Part shown: piece by piece, positions 19,981 through 31,700 of the stretch | Numbering within the stretch: position 1 is the stretch's first letter | Layout: each line of letters starts with the position of its first letter | Origin: Linnemannia schmuckeri | Lineage: Eukaryota; Mortierellomycota; Mortierellomycetes; Mortierellales; Mortierellaceae | DNA: 64,000 nucleotides | Assembly (NCBI GenBank): GCA_029449235.1 | Contig: JANATG010000010.1 | Coordinates: 1,426,001-1,490,000, forward strand | Direction: 5' to 3' | The notes under the pieces: model-generated | The model's input: the letters and a program-made list of their open reading frames with translations, nothing else | The model's database searches: none | What the model was told of the DNA's origin: nothing | Position numbers and translations under genes: made by a program

Positions 19981-22900
19981 GTCTTCGGGTAACTCAGCAT
20001 TAAACACGGCAGCCGGTACCTATTTCATTGCAAAATATCCGATGGTTAGGTTAACTTATTTCTTACTTTCCTTTCTATTCCGATATCTTGTCGTCTTTTT
20101 TTTTTGACGCAAGTTAGTCCTGTCCATTGTCTTTTTTATTTTTATTTTTTTTTTTTTTTCTTATTCTCTTAAGCTCACTGTTGTCCTCCTTGAAAGCTAG
20201 TTAAGTCATGTTCATAGCACCCATTTCTTTTCTTCTCCTATTCTTGTCTTCCTTGTTGGTCTTGCCATACTCGTTTGTCCACATTGTTTACCACCTTTGT
20301 TTCGTGTGTTTCTTATCGTCTTTCTTTCTTGTGTTTCGATATCGTCGGGTCTTATATCTTTTTCTTAGTCTTCCTATTGATCAACTTCTCCGCTCCTTTC
20401 TGTGCTTCGTGTTTCTTTCTTATCCCTCTCAGGCAGCAACTGCTGATTGTGAGTGCCCTCCATACTGTAAATTTGACTGGGCACCAGCTCCAAAGGAACA
20501 CTTGCTGACTACTCCAAACCAAAAAAGAAAAAATAACAAACACTAAAGACTTTTTGCCTTTCTCCGCTCCTTGTTTGTATGTTTAGCTGCTGTTGTGGTG
20601 TGTGCTGTCTTGACTGCGTCGTCTCCTTTGTTGCGAGTGAGTGTGCGCCTTACAGGAGTGTCCTTAGAAGCGCCATCGTGCGGAGGAGAGTAGAATGTAA
20701 ACTAGGAAACGGGGAACAAGGAAGAGTTTCAGGAATAGTGGCGTCGGTAAAGGTATTTGTTAGTTAGTCTTTGTCGGTGTGAGTGTGGACCGTTGAAGAG
20801 AGCCAATTCTGTGCTAGACTCTGTTTGGTCGAAAAGGAAAGGGTTTACACTTTTTTAGCTGCTTGCTGGTTTCGCTTTTGCTCATTGACGAAGAGTTGCA
20901 ACTTACATCGAGCTGAGAGGATGTTTGGTAGGTAAAGTGAGAGTATGGTTCAAAGTCTGAAGGGGATCCGTAGGTGTCGCTCTATTTTGATGAGGAAGAA
21001 GGAATAGGATCGAAGTGGAAAGAGAAGGGTGTGAGCTGCTGTTGCTATTGTAGTTGTTTGTTGGGGATCCATGTGCGATTGTTGTGCTATATATGTACCA
21101 TGTTCATGGTCATGAAGGGACGGGAGAGGATCCTGCTGGACCCAGAGAGAGAAGTGAGGTTGTTGGGCAGGACAGGACAGGCGAAGAGAGAGAGTGGAGA
21201 AGGAGGATGTCGGAGAGAGTGGGGGAGTGAGTGAATGCAAGGAGGAAGAGGAAGGGACGACGGTTGAGGAGGGTCGAGGAGGGTAGAGATGCAGAAGGGA
21301 AGGAGGAGAGTGAGGGAGTGGAGAAGGAGAGGGAAAGAGGAACGAAGTGGAGAGAGAGGGCGGCGACGGTTGGTTGAAGAGGGGACGGATAAAGTGAAAG
21401 GGAAAGAGGGACGAAGTGAGTAAGAGAGAAGACGAGGAGGGTTCACAAGGGGTGCAAGAAGGATACAAACAAGAAGGGACGACAGCCAACAAGTACACAG
21501 GGTCACATAAAAAGAGAAAGAACGAATCGATGAGATGAGTGTGTGAGCATCTGAACAGCTGGGCGTTGCTGGACATTAGAAAAAGGGTCATTAGTAAAGG
21601 TATGTCTAATGTACCCAGACATACATGAACGCCTCGTTTCTTGTTGTTCTTGGTTCTTTCTCACTGTATTATTTTCATCACACATACACACTCATTCTCT
21701 CTCTCTTCTCTCTCTCCACACACACACCTCGTCATAATAACATAGAGTGCCCCAGTTGCCAACGAAGAAGAAGGAATCTCCTCCACCATCACGGATCCAT
21801 ATTTGACAGACAATTTCATCCTGGGGCTTCTTTTTTCATTGTCCTCTGGGCTTGTATGTATGTGGGGCAAATCATGGGGCAAACAGAAAAAAATAACAAA
21901 AAGTGGGCATCAGTGAACTAATGACTGGTTGGCGGGGATGGCTGGCTGACAGACATTGGATCAATAGTATCAACGATCTGAAATGAAAGAGAGCACAGAA
22001 ATATCCATTACCACGATTGGATGTCCTATGGCGTATATATATCGCATGCTCGTTATTCTCGTTTGACGAAAACATTCATCCGTCTACTTTGTTCACGCCA
22101 TTAAAGCAAATTGAAAACATCGTGGTGACAAGAAAAGGATGAAAAAGCAAACAGTACAAAGGAAAAATGGGAAAAAAAATCTTGAAGCGCGGGCAAGAGT
22201 ATCCATCAAAGAAAAAGAAGGTTAACGCGTGTCCCCGTCCCATTCTACGGTTTACCCATAGTAGATGCAAGATGTGACTAAGAACATGGTCCCAGTCCCA
22301 GACTCAGATCCAGGCCCAGACCAACTCCCTTCTGTGCCCATTCGCGGTTCATGGGCTGTTTCCTTCAGATACTCTCTTCCCATTTGTCCTCCTGTTTTGT
22401 CTTATGCTATAAACGTTCAGTTGACGCGTTTCCTTCAAGAGAGGGATCGCGTACTTTTACATTCCCAGACATCGTCATCGAACTACTGTCATCAACGTCA
22501 TCAAGCGGACTCTTACCCGCTAGTAGTTTCACTCTCCCTCTCTTTCTGACAACACCTTTCATTTACACCTTGGTTGCCAGTCCATTGAGTACATGGTTGG
22601 TACCACCGCAATTTAAGTCCTGGCTACTGACTTCATATTTCTTACCTCACTAACCCAACTTGATACACCTTCCATGCCCCACCAGCTACTTCGTACGCTG
22701 GAAAGTTCTATTCGGCGACTCTCTCTCTCCTCTTTTGCCTTTGGTACTGTCGGTTTTATTCACAGACGTAAATACAATAAGAGAAAGAATTATCGTCGGA
22801 GAATCAAGGGCGAGAACAAAGAAGAGAAAAAGAAAAGAGAATAGGAGGGGGAGAAGGAAAGGAGACAGCAAGCAGGAAAAAAAGGGAGCCACCCACTCAT

Positions 22901-23687
22901 GATCGTGGTGACGGCAATTGACCGTGCCGGAGAGCGGGTCGATGGATTCGTGGGTTATTGTGGTGGTCATGGTCTTGAGCTGCACCGTCCATTGGATCCT
23001 GCAGGCACCCTGTTTACCCTTGGAAAAAAAAAACGACAATTGAAGAGAGTTTCCTCTCCCAACGCAATTCGCCTCTCCTGACCACAAAAAAAAATAAGTC
23101 GCGTCTCTCCTCACTCTCTCTGCCTCTCTTGTTCTTTTTGGCATTCGCGTCTCCTACCCAACCTTCTCCTGCCCCTCCTACATTCACACACACGGACACA
23201 TACTCCTACTCCTACCCCCCTTTCCTTCTTCCCTTTCACCGAATGACTGACTCCTTCTTCTCCTTCACCCTTCCCCAACCCTCCATCCCCTTCTCCAAGT
23301 AAAAAAAATATGTCTGTTCGCCTGCCTGCCTTTTTTTTAGACTTTGCTGTCTGTTCGCTTTTTTATTCATTGGTCGCGGAGCACGCTTCTTTTGTTGACC
23401 CCCTTGTTTTTCCACCCACCCATACATAAAAAGTCATCCCCTCTCTTGTTTGCTTTTTTTTTTTTTTTTTTTTTTTTTTCTTTTTCTTCACGGCCACTCA
23501 TAGTTTCATCCTTCTATCTTCTTTCTTCATTCTTCATCAAGCCTACCCATATCTAAACCTTCGCTTCGTATCACCTTCGAACTCATTTGGAACACCAAAA
23601 CTCTCCGCGTTGCATCGCATAGCATTCTCAACCAAACAATTTTTTTTTCTCAGTAACAGAGCGAAACAACCACACATTCTCCACAAA
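19981..23687. other. Large divergent intergenic region (3.7 kb)
   Basis: It separates the start of the Myb gene (-) from the start of the carbohydrate-binding gene (+). The part nearest Myb (20.1-21.6 kb) is pyrimidine-rich on the minus strand and the part nearest 23.6 kb is pyrimidine-rich on the plus strand, as expected of two promoters. Frames of 100-200 codons here are Ser/Pro/Leu translations of these tracts. I see no domain in any of them. Confidence 0.6.
23454..23479 (+). repeat. Poly(T) tract, 26 bases
   Basis: An uninterrupted T run about 210 bases before the ATG at 23688, inside a T/C-rich promoter. Such tracts disfavour nucleosomes and are common in fungal promoters. Confidence 0.85.
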
Positions 23688-26328
23688 ATGATGGTCAGAC
23701 CCACCCTCAAGCCTACCGGCAGTACTACTCCCTCCGGAACTACTGGTGCTTCAGGCACAGGCACTGGAACAGGCGCAACAGGTCCTCAAAAGACGTCACC
23801 CTCGGTCGGCAGATTGGCAGGTCAATTCAATCCAGTCAGTATCTCGACCCAGCGGACGGCCGTCACGATCAACCGAAGTGTGGCAAGCCCAACCTCGACC
23901 ATCGCAGCAGCCAAGGCGGCCCTCTTTGAGCGCTCCCAGGCAGCGTCTCCAACCACACCAACAGCAAATCCTCACCGAACATCCATTAGTAGCGTGAGCA
24001 GCATTAGCAGCATGGGAAGCAGCAACAGTATCAGCGCCATGTCATCCCCTACAACCCCCGTCGCCTCTTCTCCATTCCGCAAACCGTCCATTAGCAGTAT
24101 CAACTCCGTCCGGGATCCGCCCACACCCACGTCTCAGCAGCAGCAGATTCCTTCGCCTGCCTTTCTCCGGAAGACCTCCATCGGAAGCACTTTCAACAGA
24201 GATGCCTCGAGCACAACAAAGTCACCAACCGTTGCTCCTGCTACTGCTTTTCCAAAAGTTGCAAACCCTCCTTCGGCTATCTCTACCAGAACAATGCCTT
24301 CTCTCCCTGCTCCCTCCATCGAGGCAAACAAACCAGCTCCACTGGTAGAGGCACCTCCTACTTCTGCGACAACGACCTCAGCAGCTACCCCTGCCACCCC
24401 CTCGATCCCTATGACCCTGATGAGCCTTGCGTCTCCTACTACCCCCAACATTTCTGAGAAGCAAGAGGCCCTTATCGACAGTCTTATGATTTCTGAGGCC
24501 CCTTCGTCTCCCGTTCCCACCATGACACCTGTGGCCAAGCCTGTGGAAATCGAAGCACCCATTGTTGAGGCGACACTCATTGTCCAGGCACCCATTGTCG
24601 AGTCAGCGCCTATCGTCGAAGCACCCGTTCCAGAGGTCGCACCCATCATTGAGGCGTCTATTGTTGAGGCAGCTCCTATTGCTGAGGCACCCTGTGCAGA
24701 GCCTGCAATGATCGACGCGCCTGCTCCTGAGCCCATTGCTATGGAGGCACCTGCTGCAGAGCAAGAGCCCGTTCAGGCACCCGCCGTGGAGCCAGAGTCT
24801 GTTGAGCCTATTGCGGTTGAGGCTGCGCCCATTGAGCCAATTGCTCTTGTCGAGGCTGCCCCGATTGATGCAGTTGTTGTTGAAGCCGCTCTAGTCGAGA
24901 TCGTTGCCACACCAAACCAGGAACCTGTTGGGGTCGAGGAAGCTATCGCTCCGGTTCAAGAGGCTATTGTTGAGGCCGCCACGATGCAGGAGGTCGTCGT
25001 CGAGGCTGTTGATGAGAAGCAGGTCAAGTCGGTACCTGAGGGGATAGCTTCAGTTGAGGAACTTGTTGTTGCACCTGTCCTAGTCGCGGAGGAGTTCAAG
25101 TTCACACACGCCTCAGTCAAGGAAACCATCGCTGTCCCAGAGCCCACACCCATCGAAGAACCAATGGTCGAGACTGCACCTATCCAGGAAACCATTACCG
25201 AGGCTGCGTCCATCGAGCAACAATCCATCCTTGCCGCCGAGTCAACACCCAGTGAGGAAGAGGCTAAGATTGAGGCAGAGGAACAACCTATTGTTGAGGA
25301 AACAGAGACCGCCGCCGAGGAACCAAAAAACGATTTTGAAGCAATTGCAAACTCGATCAGTGAACAAGTTGTTCTCAGCAAAACCAAGGAGGAGATGCTC
25401 CAATCAGCTCCTGTCGAACCTGTCCTTAGCCCCGTCCTGTCAAGTGCCGAGCTGCGCGCCAGTTCACCCAGTCGTCGACCTGGTCATTCTCTCCAGAAGG
25501 TGAGAAAGCAATAATACAATTGACTGCGTAGTTGAGGTTCATTTTTTTAAGCGCGCTTTGATCCTCTCTCTTGGCTGGATGAGATGGGGAGGGGTGAATT
25601 TCTTTTACTAACAACCCCAACACCATTATCACTCCCTCTATCTCCTACTTTTGTAAACCCTTTACTTTTAGTTTCACTGGAAGCACGGAGGAGAGATTGT
25701 CAAGGTTACTGGCACTTTTGATAACTGGCAAGGTAAGCGAAAGAATTTCTCACTTTCGGTGCGTGGGGCTTTTTTGTTCATGTTGATAAGATAGATACGC
25801 TTTGAAGTTAAAGCGCGTAAGGGGTGAGGAATTAGGAGCGTGATAAAAAGAGGGACCTTCTTGTTCTTATGTTCTATCCCTCAAAGAAAAACCACCATCG
25901 ATAAGGCATTTCTTTCCCTGTCGTGTGGTTACGGTCAATGCGCAATGAACAAAGAAAGTAAAAAAATATGCTAACAATTCTCTTGTGTATGTCTTCGCGA
26001 AAATAGAATCCATTGTGCTCAAGAAAGTTCCCTCAACACGGGATGAGTTTTTCGCGATTGTTGATCTGGACAGGACACAACATATTGTAAGTGGGAAGGA
26101 TCGCATGTCATTCAATCAGCTGTCCCTTCTATTGCATTGATGCACGCGTGTTGTTGATTGAGAAAGAAACATGCACCTAATATATTTTTTTTCTCGTGTC
26201 AATGTACAATGCGCCAATAGCAATTCAAGTTTGTGGTGGATGGCGTGTGGAGATGCTCAACCGAGTTTGAGACCGAGTACGATTATAACGGCAACCTGAA
26301 CAACATCCTGCGCGTGCTGCATCAGTAA
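23688..26328 (+). CDS. Protein with C-terminal AMPK-type carbohydrate-binding (CBM48-like) domain
   Basis: Exons 23688-25499, 25672-25732, 26007-26086 and 26221-26328 give 686 residues; all junctions keep frame. Residues 1-600 are disordered: a Ser/Thr/Pro-rich first half, then many imperfect repeats of the type APIVEAP / VEAAPIAEAP. The three short last exons encode one domain, from FHWKHGGEIVKVTGTFDNWQ to QFKFVVDGVWRCSTEFETEY, ending at the C-terminus. This is the glycogen-binding fold of AMPK beta subunits, with the sugar-contact Trp residues kept. Yeast Crp1/Mdg1 carry the same domain at the N-terminus; this protein lacks an AMPK beta interaction domain, so it is not an AMPK subunit. Role is unknown; binding of glycogen or another glucan is inference. 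The start ATG follows CACAAA. Confidence 0.85.
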
Positions 26329-27107
26329 GGAAAGAAGAAACGAAGCAACGAAAAACAAAAGAAAACAATGCGATGAAGTGCAATACATGTACATGCGCAT
26401 ACGCGTCTCAACATATAATAATATCTAAGTAATACGCGCTTAGCATTCAAAAACAACAGTGCAAACCTACCTAATTGATATTCTCTACTTGAACTTGTGG
26501 ACATTGCATTTCGAGTGTGGTTTTTTTTATGGTAAGACCAAGCCTACATCACGTGTATTTCTGTATTTGACCATTCCTCTAATTGAATACGCCCACTTCT
26601 TGCCTTGAGTTGACAAAAGGGAGGAGGGATTCACGACATCAACTCTTTTTTTTTCTCCTTCTCCCCCATCAAAGTCCTCTCTGACGTCTATCAAGTCCCC
26701 GACCCTCTCCATCCTCCCCAACAACCGCCAGACTTTTGCTTTTAATACCGCCGTTGGTTCAAGAGGATTTTTTTAATTCCATCGGTGTCTGGATCTACAG
26801 CTTAGGACAAAGCGTTTTTATTTTCACAGGAACAAAAAGGACAGCAACCCCTTGCCAACCAACCAGCCAGCCAACCAACGGTCTCGTAACCTAGTTTTGT
26901 TGTAAGAGAAGCACCCTCAGGAACCAAACGTTGAAGACAAGGCTTTTGTTTTGCTCAACAACTCCCTCACTCGTTCTTTCAGGAAGCCTTTTACCTCTGA
27001 ACGACAAATCCATCAACACTAAGCAGCCAGCCAGTTGATGGTTCATTTCAGCAAAAACAAACAAAAACAAGAACATTAACAATAACAACGACAACAACAT
27101 CAACGCC
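26329..27107. other. Intergenic: HAP5 promoter and leader
   Basis: No gene. It ends in a CAA/ACA-rich leader directly before the HAP5 ATG, and also holds a GCCAGCCAACCAAC-type repeat patch near 26865. Confidence 0.55.
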
Positions 27108-28286
27108 ATGTACGAACAACAATCAGCATCGGCTTCTGCGCCCAATTCTTCCTCAGCTGCCACTACCACCACCACCAGCTCTGCAGCCCTCACCCAGCAA
27201 CAACAGCAGCAACTTGTTTTCGCTCAGGAGTTCTGGGAGGAGCAAATCCTGGCAGCAGAGCAATTTGATTCAGACTTCAAGAACCACCCCTTGCCGTTGG
27301 CCCGTATCAAGAAGGTGATGAAGTCCGATCCCGAAGTCAAGGTAAGACATCAATTCACTTTCACTCTTCCTCCGGTTCCCCTTTCTCTTTCAGCTCCGGC
27401 TCCCCAGTCTTTCTCAACAGCAGTAGTGAGAGAGCAGTCTTTTTGTAGGATTTAACCCTTGTTTTCTTTCCATCCAATCATGGCTGCAACGGAGTTTTCT
27501 TTGTCTCTTTTATTTTCAAAAAGGATTGATCAATTGTTTTTCTTTGACGCATTCTCACTTACTATTTTTTCCGCTAACCAATTGACCTCGTTCTTCGTTC
27601 TTTATTTCCATCTTTTCAATAGATGATCTCGGCAGAGGCACCGATCCTGTTCTCCAAGGCCTGCGAAACGTTCATCTGTGAAATCACCCGCCGGGCTTGG
27701 TTGCATGCCGAGGAGAACAAGAGACGGACACTTCAGAGAAGCGACGTTGCCAATGCTGTCTCTCGTTCGGACCAGTTTGACTTCCTGATCGATATTGTGC
27801 CCCGTGAAGAGCCTCCCAAGGTCACCAAGCGCTCTTCTACCCGCGAGGACCCTGCTCCCAGTGTACGTTTTTTGTTTCGTCCCCTTAGTGTTTTTGATCT
27901 GCACTTTTTTTGAGGGGAGTACAAAAGGAGAAAAGAAAATGTCTCAAAAGGGAAGGATAAAAAGAGAAGCTAATAGATCAGTCGGAAACTCTTTGTCAAA
28001 CTAGGCGGAAGCATACGATGAACAACAGCAGCAGCAAACGTACGAGGAATACTACCCACAGGGAGCAGGAGGATTGGCCGCATACGCGCACGCAATCGAG
28101 GCTCCTTCGTTCTACCAGTCGGTGTCTCCGGAACAGTTTCAACAGTACATGCAATACCAGCAGCAGGCTCAGTCTTACCAGCCTTCCCAGCAACAGCAAC
28201 AAACAGGACAGACACAGCAGGCACAGTCATCACAACAGCAACAGAGCTCCCGGGGAGGACACGAGCCAACGTCTCGTCAAAGCTAG
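27108..28286 (+). CDS. HAP5: CCAAT-binding factor subunit HAP5 / NF-YC
   Basis: Exons 27108-27341, 27623-27862 and 28005-28286 give 251 residues; both introns lie in phase 0. The histone-fold domain spans about residues 40-145 and matches NF-YC closely: FWEEQI, HPLPLARIKKVMKSDPEVKM, ISAEAPILFSKACETFICEI, then WLHAEENKRRTLQRSDVANA and FDFLIDIVPRE. NF-YC pairs with NF-YB, and with NF-YA the trimer binds CCAAT boxes in promoters. In fungi it controls respiratory, iron and carbon genes. Flanking parts are a short Ser/Thr/Gln-rich N-terminus and a Gln/Tyr-rich C-terminus typical of an activation region. The first intron interrupts the histone fold immediately before MISAEAP. Confidence 0.96.
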
Positions 28287-28731
28287 ACAACACGTTTTTC
28301 GGAGTAAACAGCAAACAACACCCACATATACATTTCACGGCACACTCACAAGCACACGCACACCAACTAACACATAGCACAATACATTTCACTTTTTTTT
28401 CATCTACATATCTCGTTTGAAAGTACTTTCGATCCAAGTCTCCCGCATCTGTTATTTTTTTTCCTCTTTTTTCCTCTCAGCCTTCGGGATCGGGGTCAAT
28501 AATGATTTTCCTACCACTTTCCCATCATCTCTTTCCCTTCCCCTTCCCTTCCCATCCCCTCCATCGATCTGCATAATCTCAAATGCGCGAACAGACAGTG
28601 TGCTCGTTACCAATCATCCTATCGCATGGTGCTAAAGCTGTAAATTATGGTATTGTAAAAAAAAAAAAAAAAAAAAAAGTAAAATACTAAAAAGTAATCT
28701 CTTTTTCTCTTCTAGGCAGTGGTCACCGTTT
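28287..28731. other. Intergenic between convergent HAP5 and PLD genes
   Basis: 445 bases without a gene; a 22-base A run lies at 28657-28678. Confidence 0.6.
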
Positions 28732-31700
28732 TTAAGTAAAGATCTCCATAGGAGTAACGGTAGACTCGACAGCTCCACCCAAAAGATTCTCCTGACACAG
28801 GAATTTTGTCGGGAACTCGACCAAATGTCCTGTCACCTTCTGCAACTTGGCCGTCACATTCTCAACGGTCGCGCCCTCCATGACCACATGTCCCGTGAGG
28901 ACCTTCTTGGGGTTGGGGACGAAGGCCTTGTACTGATCCCAGGTCTCGACATTGTTATCGGGGACACAGTGGAAGACTTCTCGGAAGATCTCCGTGTTGG
29001 TCTTTGCGACCCGAGTCCACCAACCTTCGTAAAAGTCGTCTACAAGGGGATCCATGACGACTTGGTCGGCGCTCAAGGGGACTTCATTAGTCTGGGCCTG
29101 TTCCTGTTGCTGCTGTTGGGACGCGTCGGTAAGACCAGAGTGCCATTGGAGATGGGCACGGGTTTCTTCCTCGTTGGGCATCGTCACCTGCAAGTGACCA
29201 TAGTTGGTCTTGTTCGACCTGCCCCACTTCTTCTTCCACTTCTTTTTCTTATCCTCCTCCCCTTGCTGGCTCTGCTGATCCAACCGCTGCTGTTGTTGTT
29301 GCTGCTGCTCAAGTTCCTGTTGCTCCTGCTGCTGCAAAAGAAGCTGCTGTTGCTCCTCCTCAGCAGCGCGGATCAACTCGCGACGGACCTCGGCAGGATC
29401 CTTGCTGGGAGCATCCAGATCCACAGGGAGGACACTCCCACTGGTGACGGTGTCATGCTCAACGTGGGGCAAGAGTCCCAAATGTTCCTTGAATAGATCT
29501 GTGCGAAGTCCGTGCGCAAGCTTGCCTGCTTGGTACTATGGTTTTTTTCATGTGATGTTGTAAAAATCGGTGTGAGTTAGCTTTTTAAGAATGACACCGA
29601 AAAAAAAACTATTGCGCGTAGGTGAAGAATGGGTAACTTACGTCGACGCCGTTCATCTTGGAGGGGACAGTCTCAGAGTCCTCGATAATGATGGCGATTT
29701 CTGAATCTCTGTAACCGACCTGCGAACGATCGTTGATATTGGCTTAGAAAAAGCATAAAAATATATAATCGTATAGATAAATCGTTAGCAAGAATACCTT
29801 ATTATAACCAACGCCGATGATGCTCTACATTCAAGACATAACAACATACCTGAACCGATAATGATGATGCGGTCATCGACGATCATAAGCTTGCTGTGGA
29901 TATACAACTGCTCAGTAACAAAGTCATCGACCTCATTGTCCTCGACCATGGTCTCGCCTTCAGAATTGGTGCTCGACGTCTCGCCACCAGCTTCGACCGA
30001 GTCCTGAGGGTTTTGCTCCAGTAGGGCTTCAGTCTCATTGCGCGCCTGGACAAATAGCCTATCAACACCATCCTTCTGCGCAATTCCAACATTGGCATTA
30101 TCTAAATGAACTGCTGCAATTTCCTCGCTGTCGGGGTGGTGGATCAACGGGTTGCGAGTGACAATATGGTGCTTGGGCTCCAGATCACCATTGTCCTTGG
30201 TGCCCTTGATGGTGTTGACTGCGTTTCTAAACATGACGCCCAAACCCTCAGCCACATGGGGCTCAGACTGCTCTGTGCTGCCGCCCTGGTAATTGTGCTT
30301 CTTGGCATTATTCTCGGCTCTGTCGGTATCCTCATGGATGGCGTTGAAGACCTTGCGATCTGCAAGTGTCCTCTCAGTAACGGCAGGGATGTATCCGTGC
30401 TCCTTCTTGGCAACACTCATCGCACGCTTGGTAATACTCTCGTCCCACGTCCTCTCCATATCGGCAGCTCTGCGCTGGTGCGAGATGGCCTTGATACGTT
30501 CAGCCTCTTTGCTACGAGGGAGAGGGTCCAACAAGAACTTCGAAGCCAGGGATTTCGATCGACGAATTTCGCCACCCAGCTGTTGAGCGTCGGCACTAGG
30601 GACAGACAGCATTTGAGACTGGCGCTGCTCCTGTGTCTGATGTTGTTGCCCCTGTGCCTGCTGCGCCTGCTGCTCTCGCTGTTGCTGCTCCTGATGTTGT
30701 TGAATGACTTCCTCGGGAGTTCCCTTGAGCCTCCCCTCCGCCTCAGCCTCCTTGACGGCCTCAACAATGGCATCGAACTTTCCATGCTTGATACGATCGA
30801 AACTGCGAAGACCAAAGAACCCAATGTACTGCTCAGGGTTGATGCCAAATGCCTCCAGACGTTCAAGGACAGAGTTACCTCCGCGAGAGATCGACACGTA
30901 TTGGAAATGCATCACCTTTCTCAGAGTACCGGCCTCGCTTGACATGATGTCGGCCTCAAAGGCGGGCATCAACGGCATCACCACAATGACACGGAATTTC
31001 TGGCCCTCCTGATGGGCGCGCACAATGCGATTGACCAGTGCCAGACCGATCGTGTTCTTGAGTTCAGGATTGCCATTCTCAGCAGCCAACGTCACTAAAG
31101 TCGGCATTGGTAGACATTAGAAATAAATAATTATTAATATAGCGGACAAAAATAATACTGTTACAAACACCGTATTACCATCCGTCAAACACACGCATCA
31201 ACTTACCAAAGAATTGGTTCTCGATGTAAATAAAATGCTGCGAGGTCTCAATACACGACAGATAAGCGTTCAAGATCGAGTGCTCCAGATCAACCCCTTG
31301 AGACCAATTAGTACTGCTTCTCAAGATCTGAATCTTCTGAGATCCCGTCCAGCCAGTCTCGTTACGAGTACTGACGAATTCTCCCTTGGGGGTCAGGAAC
31401 TTCATGTGAGTCTTTTTCATACCCTTCTCGCGCTTGACGAAGTTCCAACGTTGAACGAAATGGCGCGCAATGTCGCGGGCGGGTTGCCCGGCAACTCCGA
31501 TCGAAACGTCGTGCCAGGGCATACGACTCAGCAGCTTGCGCTCGATCAGGTCGTTGTTGTAGTCCTTGACTATTGGTATCGTAACGACAAAGTAGGAAGT
31601 TCAGAATTAAGGCTTGAAGGAATCAAACGCTGCATCAAAACGATACAGTCAGAGTGTATAGTTTTGGTTTACCATTGGTGAAATCCTTGATGCGAGGATT

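Noticed and set aside
20075..20136. ATG at about 20136 (minus) as the first coding exon of the Myb gene
   Set aside because: Splicing its GTAAG donor to the acceptor at 20020 gives the wrong phase and a stop before the Myb frame; at most it is an upstream frame.
20208..20546. Plus-strand frame of 112 codons starting with a hydrophobic stretch
   Set aside because: It comes from T/C-rich promoter sequence; the hydrophobic run is Phe/Leu/Ser from pyrimidines, without a conserved domain.
20950..21591. Minus-strand frame of 213 codons, Ser/Pro/Leu-rich
   Set aside because: Pyrimidine tract upstream of the Myb gene; several frames in the same place look alike.
22265..22653. Plus-strand frames possibly encoding an F-box fragment
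   Set aside because: A short FPDIVIELLSS segment recalls an F-box start, but no continuation, start context or splice pattern supports a gene or pseudogene.
30106..30942. Plus-strand frame of 278 codons
   Set aside because: Antisense to PLD exon 10; the Leu runs come from the CAG-rich strand.
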